Shown: piece by piece, positions 8,402-16,420 of the stretch
Layout of the letters: every line of letters starts with the position of its first letter
Position numbering within the stretch: position 1 is the stretch's first letter
Assembly: GCF_003726095.1 (NCBI RefSeq)
Contig: NZ_CP026031.1
Location: 620,001-684,000, forward strand
Direction: 5' to 3'
From: Niallia circulans
GTDB lineage: Bacteria; Bacillota; Bacilli; Bacillales; Cytobacillaceae
Length of the DNA: 64,000 nt
The notes under the pieces: generated by a model
Told to the model about the DNA's origin: nothing
The model's database searches: none
The model's input: only the letters and a program-made list of their open reading frames with translations
Translations under genes and position numbers: made by a program

Positions 8402-8869
8402 ATGGAATTTACATTACCGATATTGCCGACAATTAGTACTACGTTTATTATTTTAAGTGCGATTTTTGTAGCGATTGGTTGGGGATTAATTAAGCAGAAA
8501 AAAAGACAACAACACCAGACTGTCATGTTATTTGCAGCGATTTTCGCGGTAATCTTTTTCGTCATTTATGCATCAAGAACGATTTTTATTGGTAACACTT
8601 CTTTTGGAGGACCAGATGATATTAAGATCTACTATACTATATTTCTTATCTTTCATATCACCTTGGCCACAATAGGTGCTGTATTAGGAATCATTATGTT
8701 GTATACAGGTTATAAGCAGCAATATGCAAAGCACCGAAAGTTAGGACCGATCACAAGTATTATTTGGTTTATTACAGCTATTACAGGAACAGCGGTTTAT
8801 TTACTACTCTATGTTTTTTATCATGGAGGAGAAACGACATCTGTTATTAAAGCAATATTAGGTTTTTAA
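8402..8869 (+). CDS. DUF420 family membrane protein (YozB-like)
   Basis: A 155-residue protein with four or five membrane segments (about residues 10-28, 42-60, 77-102, 120-142). It matches the DUF420 pattern: short charged loops, conserved histidines in membrane segments ('LIFHITLATIGAVLG', 'KHRKLGPITSIIW') and 'SRTIFIG'. DUF420 genes often sit beside cytochrome oxidase assembly genes and resemble cytochrome-linked membrane proteins; a role in oxidase biogenesis is inference from that neighbourhood, here supported by ctaB upstream. ATG 8402 has only a weak ribosome site (GAGTGGGTAGCTAA). Confidence 0.8.
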   Translation: MEFTLPILPTISTTFIILSAIFVAIGWGLIKQKKRQQHQTVMLFAAIFAVIFFVIYASRTIFIGNTSFGGPDDIKIYYTIFLIFHITLATIGAVLGIIMLYTGYKQQYAKHRKLGPITSIIWFITAITGTAVYLLLYVFYHGGETTSVIKAILGF

Positions 8870-8880
8870 AAATAACATGT

Positions 8881-8914
8881 AAAAATGCTTCTAAAAAACA
8901 GAAGCATTTTTTTT
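8881..8914 (+). terminator. Rho-independent terminator after the DUF420 gene
   Basis: An AAAATGCTTCT / AGAAGCATTTT stem is followed by a long T-run. Confidence 0.9.
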
Positions 8915-9071
8915 ATTGGTTTCTAATGGCGAAATGGATGGTTTTAAATGTAACTTTATTTACATAATTGAAAAACTACTTCTTCTATTAAAATTATTTA
9001 AATTAAGTTATACTATTTAGTAAGAAAGCCACATATATTAATAGAAACAATGCTAGAGAGGGGGGAATCCT

Positions 9072-10130
9072 CTGAAAATTTTATTAAGAACTGTCATAAT
9101 TATTGCTGTATTATCGGCGATTGGATTCTATTTTAGTATAGCAGATGATAATAATCAGCCAGATGTATTAGTTGAAAATGGTGATAATCCTAAAAAAGTA
9201 GAGGATAATCTCAAAGAAGCAAGTAAAAATACGCAAGTTTTGCCAGCTCCTAAAGAGGGGTTAGGGAGCTTAATCGGTAAGAGTACAAGTGAACTCAAAA
9301 AGAAGTATGGGAAGCCAGCGAGAATTGATCCTTCCGCTTATGAATATGACTGGTGGATATTCAATAAGGATGACTCTAAGTATTTTCAAGCTGGTATTCT
9401 TGATGACAAAGTAGTTACCATTTATGCAATTGGCAGCTCAGTGAATGTTACGCCTTATAAAATTGGACAAGAAGTTGGAGATATTTATACAATGACTCCA
9501 ATTGAAACCAATATTAGCTTTAACTACGAAAATTCCTCCTACCGTTTTGAATTATCGGAGGATGAAATAAATAACCGCCCACTTATTCAAATTGGAGATT
9601 ATTATGCACAGCTATACTTTGATAAATTTAATGGTACTCTATCAAGTATTCGGTATATGGATGCCCGAACGTTACTTCATTTAAGACCATATGAATTAGT
9701 TTATCGGGGAGAACTATTAGAGACACAGAGTAATGTGGAGAATAATGAAGCAATACAAGAAGGAAACGAGCGACAAATTCTAGATATGACAAATGTATTA
9801 AGAAAAAGATTCAAGTTAAATACAGTTGAATGGGATCAGCCTACTGCGGTAGTAGCATTAGGCCATAGTAAGGATATGTTTGATACCGAAAACTTTTCTC
9901 ATACATCTGAGAAGTATGGTGATTTAGAGGACCGCTTAAAAGCAGGTGACATCTTATATCAAGTTGCTGGGGAGAATATCGCTGCAGGGTATTCAGATGC
10001 TCCCGCAGTAATGGAAGGTTGGCTAAATAGCAAAGGGCATCGAGAATGTTTATTAAATGAGAAATTTACACATCTTGGAGTAGGAGTATTTGATAAATAC
10101 TATACACAAAATTTTATCGAAAAATGGTAA
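9072..10130 (+). CDS. ylbC: CAP-domain protein YlbC, membrane-anchored, probable CTG start
   Basis: The reading frame extends upstream of any ATG/GTG/TTG codon to a CTG at 9072, six bases after AGAGGGGGG. From there the protein has 352 residues: a hydrophobic anchor (residues 1-22, 'KILLRTVIIIAVLSAIGFYF'), a short charged linker, a YlbC-type CAP-associated domain (about 60-205, 'LIGKSTSELKKKYGKPARID') and a C-terminal SCP/CAP domain (about 225-352, 'TNVLRKRFKLNTVEWD', 'AVVALGHSKDM', 'FSHTS', 'GENIAAGYSDA', 'GHRECLL'). An internal TTG at 9240 would remove the anchor. Function of bacterial CAP proteins is unclear; an extracellular role is inferred from the anchor. Same position as ylbC in B. 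subtilis. Confidence 0.85.
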   Translation: MKILLRTVIIIAVLSAIGFYFSIADDNNQPDVLVENGDNPKKVEDNLKEASKNTQVLPAPKEGLGSLIGKSTSELKKKYGKPARIDPSAYEYDWWIFNKDDSKYFQAGILDDKVVTIYAIGSSVNVTPYKIGQEVGDIYTMTPIETNISFNYENSSYRFELSEDEINNRPLIQIGDYYAQLYFDKFNGTLSSIRYMDARTLLHLRPYELVYRGELLETQSNVENNEAIQEGNERQILDMTNVLRKRFKLNTVEWDQPTAVVALGHSKDMFDTENFSHTSEKYGDLEDRLKAGDILYQVAGENIAAGYSDAPAVMEGWLNSKGHRECLLNEKFTHLGVGVFDKYYTQNFIEKW

Positions 10131-10143
10131 GAGTAGAAAAAGA

Positions 10144-10189
10144 AACAGTCGGCAAACTCAGCGGAGGAGTGGTCGGCTGTTTTTTTTAT
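10144..10189 (+). terminator. Terminator of ylbC
   Basis: An imperfect stem AACAGTCGGC...GTCGGCTGTT is followed by eight T residues. Confidence 0.7.
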
Positions 10190-10362
10190 CTGAGTTGTTG
10201 GTGTATGGTAGGGATAATTACATAGCAGGATTTGGTTATCTTTAACCAATCTTATAATCTTATTAGTTACAGGGTTTTAGGGAAATATGAAGAGAAATGC
10301 ACACTTTTTACAAAGCTGTCATAAAGTAATATAGGCAGATGTATCAAATTAGAGGTGAAATA

Positions 10363-10782
10363 ATGATGGCTGATAAAAAACTTCATCCTTCTGTAGAAGA
10401 ATTTAAAGCATTTGTAAAAGCAAACCCTAAAATATTGAAAGAGGCAAGAAGTGGGAATGTGACATTACAGGAATTATATGAGGATTGGTATTTATTAGGT
10501 CCAAATGATACTAGATGGGATGGTTTATTAGAAGGTAGTGCTGAGTCCACCCAAAAGAAAGAAGAGGCATCAGGTAATCGGACTGTATGGATGTCTAATA
10601 TTGTTGATACATTAAAGAATATGGACCAAAATCAAATCCAAGGATACTTGGCAAACTTAAACCAAGCTTTAGGTACGTTGCAAGGTGTTATCTCTCAATT
10701 CGCTCCCAATAGTGGTTCTAGTGGAACATCTGCGCCAACAGAACAAAAACCTTCTGGACCATTTTCTTTTAGGAAAGATTAA
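10363..10782 (+). CDS. ylbD: YlbD family coat-associated protein
   Basis: A 139-residue protein starting at ATG 10363 (or the adjacent ATG 10366), after AGAGGTG. The N-terminal half carries the YlbD signature 'HPSVEEFKAFVKANPKI' and 'ELYEDWYLLGPND'. The C-terminal part is glutamine/asparagine-rich and ends in a Ser/Gly/Thr/Pro tail typical of spore coat proteins. YlbD is annotated as a putative coat protein in Bacillus; direct function is not known. It is 13 bases ahead of ylbE, so the two are probably one transcript. Confidence 0.82.
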   Translation: MMADKKLHPSVEEFKAFVKANPKILKEARSGNVTLQELYEDWYLLGPNDTRWDGLLEGSAESTQKKEEASGNRTVWMSNIVDTLKNMDQNQIQGYLANLNQALGTLQGVISQFAPNSGSSGTSAPTEQKPSGPFSFRKD

Positions 10783-10795
10783 ATAGGAGGACTAT

Positions 10796-11035
10796 ATGAG
10801 ACAGAATATTAAAGAATATATTGCGCAGAATACAGAATTACAACAGTTTATACGAGAACAGCCACAATGGTATAGAGAATTAAGCAGAAATCCAAATCAG
10901 TTAGAAGTCTTTGAGATTGCTTCCCTTCATTATTATAAAAAAACCATCCCAGATCATGTGGAAAAGTTTTCGAATGGTGTACAAATGGCGTCTATGATGG
11001 TTAGCATGTTTCAGGCAATGAATGCACAATCTTAG
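10796..11035 (+). CDS. ylbE: YlbE-like protein
   Basis: A 79-residue protein with the YlbE pattern 'FIREQPQWYRELSRNPNQL' and 'YYKKTIPDHVEKFSNGVQMASMM'. ATG 10796 follows AGGAGG at good spacing and lies 13 bases after ylbD. Function unknown; conserved in Bacillaceae directly after ylbD, as here. No membrane segment is predicted by eye. Confidence 0.85.
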   Translation: MRQNIKEYIAQNTELQQFIREQPQWYRELSRNPNQLEVFEIASLHYYKKTIPDHVEKFSNGVQMASMMVSMFQAMNAQS

Positions 11036-11122
11036 GTCTTTAGAAGTCAATAAATACTTTGAGTAAAACAAACAGGAATGGTAATACTAACGAAAACATT
11101 ATTAAAATTACCAGGAGTGTTT

Positions 11123-11551
11123 ATGTTGAAAAAATTCGGATTGATTTGTATTCCTGCTTTTCTCCTTTTAACTGGGTGTAGCCATGATATACCTGATCCA
11201 AAAGTAAAACCTCATAAGGAAGCAGTAAATGGTGTAATCTCATCAAATATGGCTGTACAAGCCTCTACTACTTATAGAGATACAGAAAAGATGGCTGTGC
11301 ATCATTTAGTGAAGGGAAATAAAGTATTTGTAGAATGCAGAGTAAAGGACTATTCATTCAGAGAAGATAGCCAGGGGAAATTAGGTAAAATAGTTTTAGA
11401 AGTTGATGGTCAGAAGTATGAATATTCTTCTGCTGCCTTTGTAATTGAAGGGCTGAAAGCAGGAAAGCATACGATTAATCTTTCTGTTATAGATGCAGCA
11501 AGTAAGGAAACGCAATATCAGAAGTCATTTCAAGTAATGATTAAAAGTTAG
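11123..11551 (+). CDS. Small lipoprotein of unknown function between ylbE and ylbF
   Basis: A 142-residue protein. The start chosen is ATG 11123 after AGGAG; a longer frame from 11078 has no ribosome site. Residues 1-19 are a signal peptide ending in the lipobox LLTGC. The mature part looks all-beta, with 'YRDTEKMAVHHLVKGNKVFVECRVKDYSF' and a late 'GLKAGKHTINLSVIDA', which suggests an immunoglobulin-like sandwich (inference). B. subtilis has no gene here, so this is an addition to the conserved ylb order. I cannot assign a family. Confidence 0.75.
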   Translation: MLKKFGLICIPAFLLLTGCSHDIPDPKVKPHKEAVNGVISSNMAVQASTTYRDTEKMAVHHLVKGNKVFVECRVKDYSFREDSQGKLGKIVLEVDGQKYEYSSAAFVIEGLKAGKHTINLSVIDAASKETQYQKSFQVMIKS

Positions 11552-11625
11552 ATAAAAAAGGATATCACATTCCTTTTCTTTCTAGTGTCTTTCATGTAGA
11601 ATAAGAGGTGGAGGTGAGCGAATAC

Positions 11626-12072
11626 GTGCTTGCGACAACTGAAATACTCCTTATTCAAGAGGAAGCAGAAGAGATTGCTGAAATGATATTAGAATCAGAT
11701 GTTGCAGAACAATACCGTATTTGTTTGGCCAATATACAATCAAATAAGGAAACACAGCGGAAAATTCATTCTTTTAACAAAATGAAAGAGCTATATGAAG
11801 AAGTTCAGCGTTTTGGAAAATATCATCCTGAATATAAAAAAGTGATGATGGAAATAAGACAGCTTAAACGCGAGATGGATTTAGATGATAATGTAGCAGC
11901 ATTTAAAATTGCTGAGAATGGTTTACAAAAGCTTTTAGATGATGTTAGTGTTATTATTGGACGTTCTGTTTCTACTTTCATTAAAGTACCAACAGGTAAT
12001 CCATTTTTTGATGAACTTTCTGGCTGCTCCGGAGGTTGTGGTAGTGGTGGAAGCTGTAGTTGTTCTGCATAA
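11626..12072 (+). CDS. ylbF: YlbF, subunit of the RNase Y regulatory (Y-) complex
   Basis: A 148-residue helical protein. GTG 11626 is chosen because GGAGGTGA ends 8 bases upstream and because 'LATTEILLIQEEAEEIAEMI' then aligns with the first residues of B. subtilis YlbF; GTGs at 11608 and 11614 overlap that ribosome site. The C-terminal tail 'CSGGCGSGGSCSC' holds the cysteines that, in the YlbF-YmcA-YaaT complex, bind iron-sulfur clusters. The complex directs RNase Y processing of mRNA and is needed for competence, biofilm and sporulation. 'FGKYHPEYKKV' and 'KVPTGNPFFDEL' are strongly conserved family blocks. Confidence 0.92.
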   Translation: MLATTEILLIQEEAEEIAEMILESDVAEQYRICLANIQSNKETQRKIHSFNKMKELYEEVQRFGKYHPEYKKVMMEIRQLKREMDLDDNVAAFKIAENGLQKLLDDVSVIIGRSVSTFIKVPTGNPFFDELSGCSGGCGSGGSCSCSA

Positions 12073-12079
12073 TATACTT

Positions 12080-12111
12080 AAAAGCAATGATCCTAGATGA
12101 TCATTGCTTTT
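12080..12111 (+). terminator. Rho-independent terminator of ylbF
   Basis: AAAGCAATGATC / GATCATTGCTTT stem followed by T-rich sequence. Confidence 0.85.
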
Positions 12112-12167
12112 CTATTTTCTTTTCCTATGCTATTATGATAAATAATGGTATTTAAAGGGGTTAAATT

Positions 12168-12443
12168 ATGCTAGGGCAACGACAAGGGATTATTGTTTGG
12201 TTATTTTCACTAAAACAAGCAAAAATGTTAAGAAGATATGGGAATGTTCATTTTATTTCCAAAAGGTTAAAATATGTTGTGCTCTACACAAACCAAAGTG
12301 ACGTAGAAAGCATAATGGAAAAAATAAATGCTCATTCTTTTGTTAAAAAGGTAGAACCTTCCTATAAACCATTTTTAAAAATGGAATTTGAAAATTCGCG
12401 GCCAGATAAAGCGAAAGAATATGATTATAAAATGGGAATTTAA
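12168..12443 (+). CDS. ylbG: YlbG family protein (DUF2129)
   Basis: A 91-residue cytosolic protein with the DUF2129 pattern '[21 protein letters not shown]', 'YVVLYTN' and '[13 protein letters not shown]'. ATG 12168 follows AAAGGGG. The function is not known; the family is almost always between ylbF and rsmD (ylbH) in Bacillaceae, as here. It is closed by a long terminator hairpin. Confidence 0.88.
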   Translation: MLGQRQGIIVWLFSLKQAKMLRRYGNVHFISKRLKYVVLYTNQSDVESIMEKINAHSFVKKVEPSYKPFLKMEFENSRPDKAKEYDYKMGI

Positions 12444-12467
12444 TAGCTGCTTAAAAGATAATAAGAG

Positions 12468-12537
12468 CAGTATGGACGAAGCTTAGTTAGAAGGATTAAC
12501 TTCTGCGACTAAGTCATCATCCATACTGTTTTTTTCT
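12468..12537 (+). terminator. Long terminator hairpin of ylbG
   Basis: Outer stem CAGTATGGA / TCCATACTG and inner stem CTTAGTTAGAAG / CTTCTGCGACTAAG (one bulge) are followed by seven T residues. Confidence 0.85.
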
Positions 12538-12570
12538 TTAATATAATTCCATTTAAATTGGGAAGGGGAG

Positions 12571-12725
12571 TAAAAAAAGCCTGCAGGCAAATACCTGCAG
12601 GCTCCTTCCACATCCTTATTATTCATAAGGAAAGAAGGTAAAGGGAGAGGAGAAACCGGAGGAAAACTTAGGGGAAACGTAAGTCTTCTCCGCGGTTGGC
12701 AACAACATCCTCGAATAGATGCTGT
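12571..12725 (-). ncRNA. csfG: CsfG-like forespore small RNA in the ylbG-rsmD gap
   Basis: On the minus strand, about 150 bases form a complete small-RNA unit. A 5' hairpin (12701-12726, AACA.GATG-type arms) is followed by a second hairpin with arms at 12680-12697 and 12655-12670 around a C-rich loop. A pyrimidine-rich single-stranded stretch and a short CCTTAT/ATAAGG hairpin come next. It ends in a perfect terminator: AGCCTGCAGG / CCTGCAGGCT followed by seven T residues (12571-12603). A forespore-type promoter lies just upstream (12732-12760). Position and structure fit CsfG, the sporulation sRNA described in B. subtilis between ylbG and ylbH, and the region covered by the Rfam 'ylbH leader' motif. 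Identification is from recalled literature, not a covariance search. Confidence 0.7.
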
Positions 12726-12731
12726 TAATTA

Positions 12732-12760
12732 CATTATCCCCAACCATGGAACACTTATAC
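12732..12760 (-). promoter_or_regulatory. Sigma-F/sigma-G type promoter of the csfG-like RNA
   Basis: Minus strand: -35 GTATA (12760-12756), a 14-base spacer, -10 GGGGATAATG (12741-12732), which fits GGNNANANTW at all but the last position. The same 14-base geometry is seen before sigG. Transcription should begin near 12725. Confidence 0.65.
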
Positions 12761-12864
12761 CTAATCAAAATAATTTTTTTGGATAAAGTAAGATAGTCTT
12801 CTTTTTTAGTTAATAGGTGGAATAAAACTATTCATGGTATAAATAGTAAAAAATCTTTAAAATG

Positions 12865-12893
12865 TTGGCTCGCTATAAGGTTTATGGTAGGAT
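12865..12893 (+). promoter_or_regulatory. Possible sigma-A promoter of rsmD-coaD
   Basis: TTGGCT, a 17-base spacer, then TAGGAT, ending 48 bases before the rsmD start. Each box matches consensus at four of six positions. Confidence 0.35.
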
Positions 12894-12941
12894 AGGGAAG
12901 GTAAAAGCAGTTAAAGTAAAATTAGGGTTGTGGTGATTGAA

Positions 12942-13508
12942 ATGAGAGTTGTCTCCGGTAAAAATAAGGGGATTCCATTGAAGGCAGTGCCTGGTAACTC
13001 GACTAGACCTACTACAGATAAAGTCAAAGAAGCCATCTTTAACATGATAGGTCCTTACTTTCAAGGAGGAGAAGGCCTTGACTTATTTGCTGGGAGTGGT
13101 GGACTAGGTATTGAAGCTTTAAGTAGAGGATTGGATCTTGTTATTTTTGTAGACAAAGAAGGAAAAGCGATACATACGATTAAAGAAAATCTTTCTATAT
13201 GCAAATTAGATAGCCAAGCAGAGGTATATCGCAACGATGCGGATCGTGCTTTAAAAGCATTACAAAAAAGAGAAAAAAGATTTGATTATATTTTTTTAGA
13301 TCCGCCATATAAAAAGCAGCAGTTGGAAAAAATGCTAACATTTATTGATGAAGCAGGTCTCTTAAAGGAAGACGGAGTTATTGTTTGTGAACACGGTTCG
13401 GAAATTTCTTTGCCTGAGGCAGTTAGCAGACTTCAACAAGTGAAACATGAAAAATATGGAATAATTGCGGTTTCTATTTATTCCTTACAAAATGGTATGG
13501 AGGACTAA
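12942..13508 (+). CDS. rsmD: 16S rRNA (guanine(966)-N2)-methyltransferase RsmD
   Basis: A 188-residue Rossmann-fold methyltransferase. The SAM-binding motif 'DLFAGSGGLGIEALSRG' lies near residue 43 and the catalytic N-methyltransferase motif DPPY near 117 ('YIFLDPPYKKQ'). It methylates G966 of 16S rRNA on the small subunit. ATG 12942 is preferred over GTG 12930 because the family starts 'MRVVSG' and GGTGAT lies just upstream. It is 3 bases from coaD, so the two are co-transcribed, as ylbH-ylbI in B. subtilis. Confidence 0.93.
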   Translation: MRVVSGKNKGIPLKAVPGNSTRPTTDKVKEAIFNMIGPYFQGGEGLDLFAGSGGLGIEALSRGLDLVIFVDKEGKAIHTIKENLSICKLDSQAEVYRNDADRALKALQKREKRFDYIFLDPPYKKQQLEKMLTFIDEAGLLKEDGVIVCEHGSEISLPEAVSRLQQVKHEKYGIIAVSIYSLQNGMED

Positions 13509-14003
<495 letters not shown>

Positions 14004-14027
14004 CGCTTTCTCTCCAGTAATATGAAT

Positions 14028-14085
14028 AAAAAAGGACTTATTGCCTAAAAGATTTTTATATCTTTATGGCAATAAGTCTTTTTTA
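14028..14085. terminator. Bidirectional terminator between coaD and ylbJ
   Basis: AAAAAGGACTTATTGCC...GGCAATAAGTCTTTTTT, a 15-bp stem with A-run on the left and T-run on the right; it reaches the ylbJ stop codon. Confidence 0.9.
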
Positions 14086-15303
14086 TACTTCTTCTCTTGG
14101 AGATAATCTTTTTACTAAGATAAAACAATAAATTGTCAAGGAAATAATCGTTACAATTGGACCCCATGTGCTAATATTTTCAAATATTTGTTGAAAGAAA
14201 GCTCCCTCCTGTTTTAATCCTGGAATTGCAATCGTTGGAGCATCTTTTGCCAAAAAGGTTTTGTTAAAGAAATCCCAAGCGATAAATGTATAAATACCGG
14301 AGAAGATTGCTTGCATTATTCTTGCTATAAAAAATGGTTTAAAGCGAATATCTGTCTGTGCTAGAATACTTGCAACCTGCGCTTGTACACTCAAACCACT
14401 AAAGCCGAGAATACAGCTAGTTAGGATTGCTTGATGCATAAGGGTAGAAGTTTCTACCTCACTTGTTAATTGACTTCCTAATGTAATTTCAAATATCCCA
14501 GCAATGAATGGAATCGTTAATTCGCCAGAAAAAGTGAATAGCTGGAAAATAGATTCTAACAATTTAGCAACAAAAGAAGTAATATGTAAGTGAAATAGTA
14601 ATCGATTAATAACGGAAAAAAGAATAATGAAGCCACCGACCATTAATAATGATTGAATTGAAGAAGTAACGGCATCACCCATTAATTTGCCAAGCGGACG
14701 CTTGTCTTTTAATCGAGTATGATGTAATTCCCGTAATGCTCTTTTGATAGAGGCTTTTTCAGTTGCCTCCTGTTTCTTTATTTCTGTGTCCTTGCCATGA
14801 AATCTCATAAAAAGTCCTACTGTAAAGTTGGCTAAGTAATGAGAAAAGGCAAGAAGTAGTCCTAGTTTGGGACTATGAAAAAAAGAAGCTGAAACTGCAC
14901 CAATAATAAACATTGGATTAGAAGCGTTAGAAAAAGAAACGAGTCTTTCAGCTTCTGTTCTTGTTAATTGTTTTTCTTCACGCATTCTTGCTGTTAATTT
15001 TGCTCCAGTAGGAAAGCCTGATACCATGCCCATTGCCCAAACAAATCCACCTACACCTGGAACTTTAAAGAGAGGTCGCATAATGGGTTCCAATAAAACA
15101 CCAATAAAACGAACTACACCAAAACCGATTAAAATTTCGGATAAAATAAGGAAAGGAAGAAGTGAAGGAAAAACAATCGTCCACCATGTGTTTAGTCCAT
15201 TTTTGGAAGCGTCAACTGCAACTCCTGGAAAAGAAATTAGAGCAAGAGCTAATAGGGACGCAGATAAAGCGAGTACGATTGTCTTAAATTTTGAGCGTAA
15301 CAA
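14083..15303 (-). CDS. ylbJ: Sporulation integral membrane protein YlbJ
   Basis: A 406-residue membrane protein with about eight to ten hydrophobic segments. Start is taken as TTG 15303, nine bases after AAGGGGGAG; the longer frame to 15450 has no ribosome site, and the shorter protein equals the usual length of YlbJ. Motifs: 'NTWWTIVFPSLLPFLILSEI', 'GFPTGAKLTARMREE', 'FSNASNPMFIIGAVS'. These belong to the nucleoside-recognition (gate) family also seen in SpoIIIAA/SpoVM-era membrane proteins. YlbJ is made in the mother cell under sigma-E and is required for heat-resistant spores in B. subtilis. Confidence 0.9.
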   Translation of the reverse strand: MLRSKFKTIVLALSASLLALALISFPGVAVDASKNGLNTWWTIVFPSLLPFLILSEILIGFGVVRFIGVLLEPIMRPLFKVPGVGGFVWAMGMVSGFPTGAKLTARMREEKQLTRTEAERLVSFSNASNPMFIIGAVSASFFHSPKLGLLLAFSHYLANFTVGLFMRFHGKDTEIKKQEATEKASIKRALRELHHTRLKDKRPLGKLMGDAVTSSIQSLLMVGGFIILFSVINRLLFHLHITSFVAKLLESIFQLFTFSGELTIPFIAGIFEITLGSQLTSEVETSTLMHQAILTSCILGFSGLSVQAQVASILAQTDIRFKPFFIARIMQAIFSGIYTFIAWDFFNKTFLAKDAPTIAIPGLKQEGAFFQQIFENISTWGPIVTIISLTIYCFILVKRLSPREEV

Positions 15304-15514
15304 ATTATATTGCTCCCCCTTCAAATAGAAAATAGTAGGTAAGTATTCTTTTTTATAGAAGAAAGACTGTTTAAGAAACATATTTAATAAAAAAGAATAC
15401 TTGTACACAAACAGCCTGAAGAATATCCCTCTACCAATCAATATACTCATAACATAAAAAAAAAGACCATAAGAATATATAGATTATTATTTTGATAAGA
15501 ATAGGTGGGACAAT

Positions 15515-16309
15515 ATGGAACGCCCAAAAATTGGATTAGCGTTAGGGTCAGGTGGAGCGAGAGGATTTGCACATATTGGTGTAATAAAAATACTTAGAGA
15601 AGAGAACATCCCAATAGATTATATTGCTGGTAGCAGTATAGGTGCTATAGTTGGCTGTCTATATGGAGCAGGATCCGATATTGAGCGATTATACACTTTA
15701 TCCAAGTTCTTTAAAAGAAAATACTATTTGGATTTTACTGTGCCTAAAATGGGGTTTATCGCTGGGAACCGTGTAAAGGAATTAATTCATTTGTTTACCT
15801 ATGGAAAAAATTTAGAGGAGTTAGATATCCCTGTTGCCATTGTTGCGACAGATTTGTTAACAGCAGAAAAAGTAGTTTTTACAAAAGGGCCCATTGCTGA
15901 TGCTGTTCGGGCAAGTATTTCTATTCCAGGCATATTTGTTCCAGAAAAAATTGACGGGCGATTGCTTGTAGACGGAGGAGTAATCGATCGTGTTCCTGTC
16001 TCAGTTGTGAAGGAAATGGGAGCAGATATTGTAATTGCTGTCGATGTAGCAAAAGTAAACATTCATACAGATATTTCTAATATTTATGATGTAATTATGC
16101 GTTCATTAGATATCATGCAAATGGAACTAGTAGAATCACGCGAGGTAGCAAGTGATGTGATGATTAAGCCGCCTGTTGAAATGTTTAATAGTAAGGCATT
16201 TACTGATTTGGAGAAAATTATTAAAATAGGGGAAACAGAAACGAGAAGATATATAGAAGGGATTAAAAAGGAAATCAGAAAAAAAGAAAGAAGGAAAAAA
16301 AGTAATTAA
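15515..16309 (+). CDS. ylbK: Patatin-like phospholipase family protein (YlbK)
   Basis: A 264-residue patatin-fold hydrolase. The oxyanion motif 'GSGGARGFAHIGVI' is near residue 11, the nucleophile serine is in GSSIG near 40, and the catalytic aspartate is in 'LVDGGVIDRVP' near 152, so the Ser-Asp dyad is complete. The substrate is not known; patatins hydrolyse lipid acyl esters. It is cytosolic with a strongly basic C-terminal tail that may bind membrane (inference). The ylbL protease gene that follows ylbK in B. subtilis is absent here. Confidence 0.88.
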   Translation: MERPKIGLALGSGGARGFAHIGVIKILREENIPIDYIAGSSIGAIVGCLYGAGSDIERLYTLSKFFKRKYYLDFTVPKMGFIAGNRVKELIHLFTYGKNLEELDIPVAIVATDLLTAEKVVFTKGPIADAVRASISIPGIFVPEKIDGRLLVDGGVIDRVPVSVVKEMGADIVIAVDVAKVNIHTDISNIYDVIMRSLDIMQMELVESREVASDVMIKPPVEMFNSKAFTDLEKIIKIGETETRRYIEGIKKEIRKKERRKKSN

Positions 16310-16323
16310 TAGAGTAAACAAAT

Positions 16324-16371
16324 AAAGATTAAAGGTTCTCGATTTACTACAGTGGAGGGCCTTTAATCTTT
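16324..16371. terminator. Hairpin between convergent ylbK and ylbM
   Basis: A 12-bp perfect stem AAAGATTAAAGG / CCTTTAATCTTT between the two stop codons. Confidence 0.65.
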
Positions 16372-16420
16372 AAGCTGTTTATAAAGAACTCCAACCAATA
16401 AACTAGTCCTTGCATAGGAA

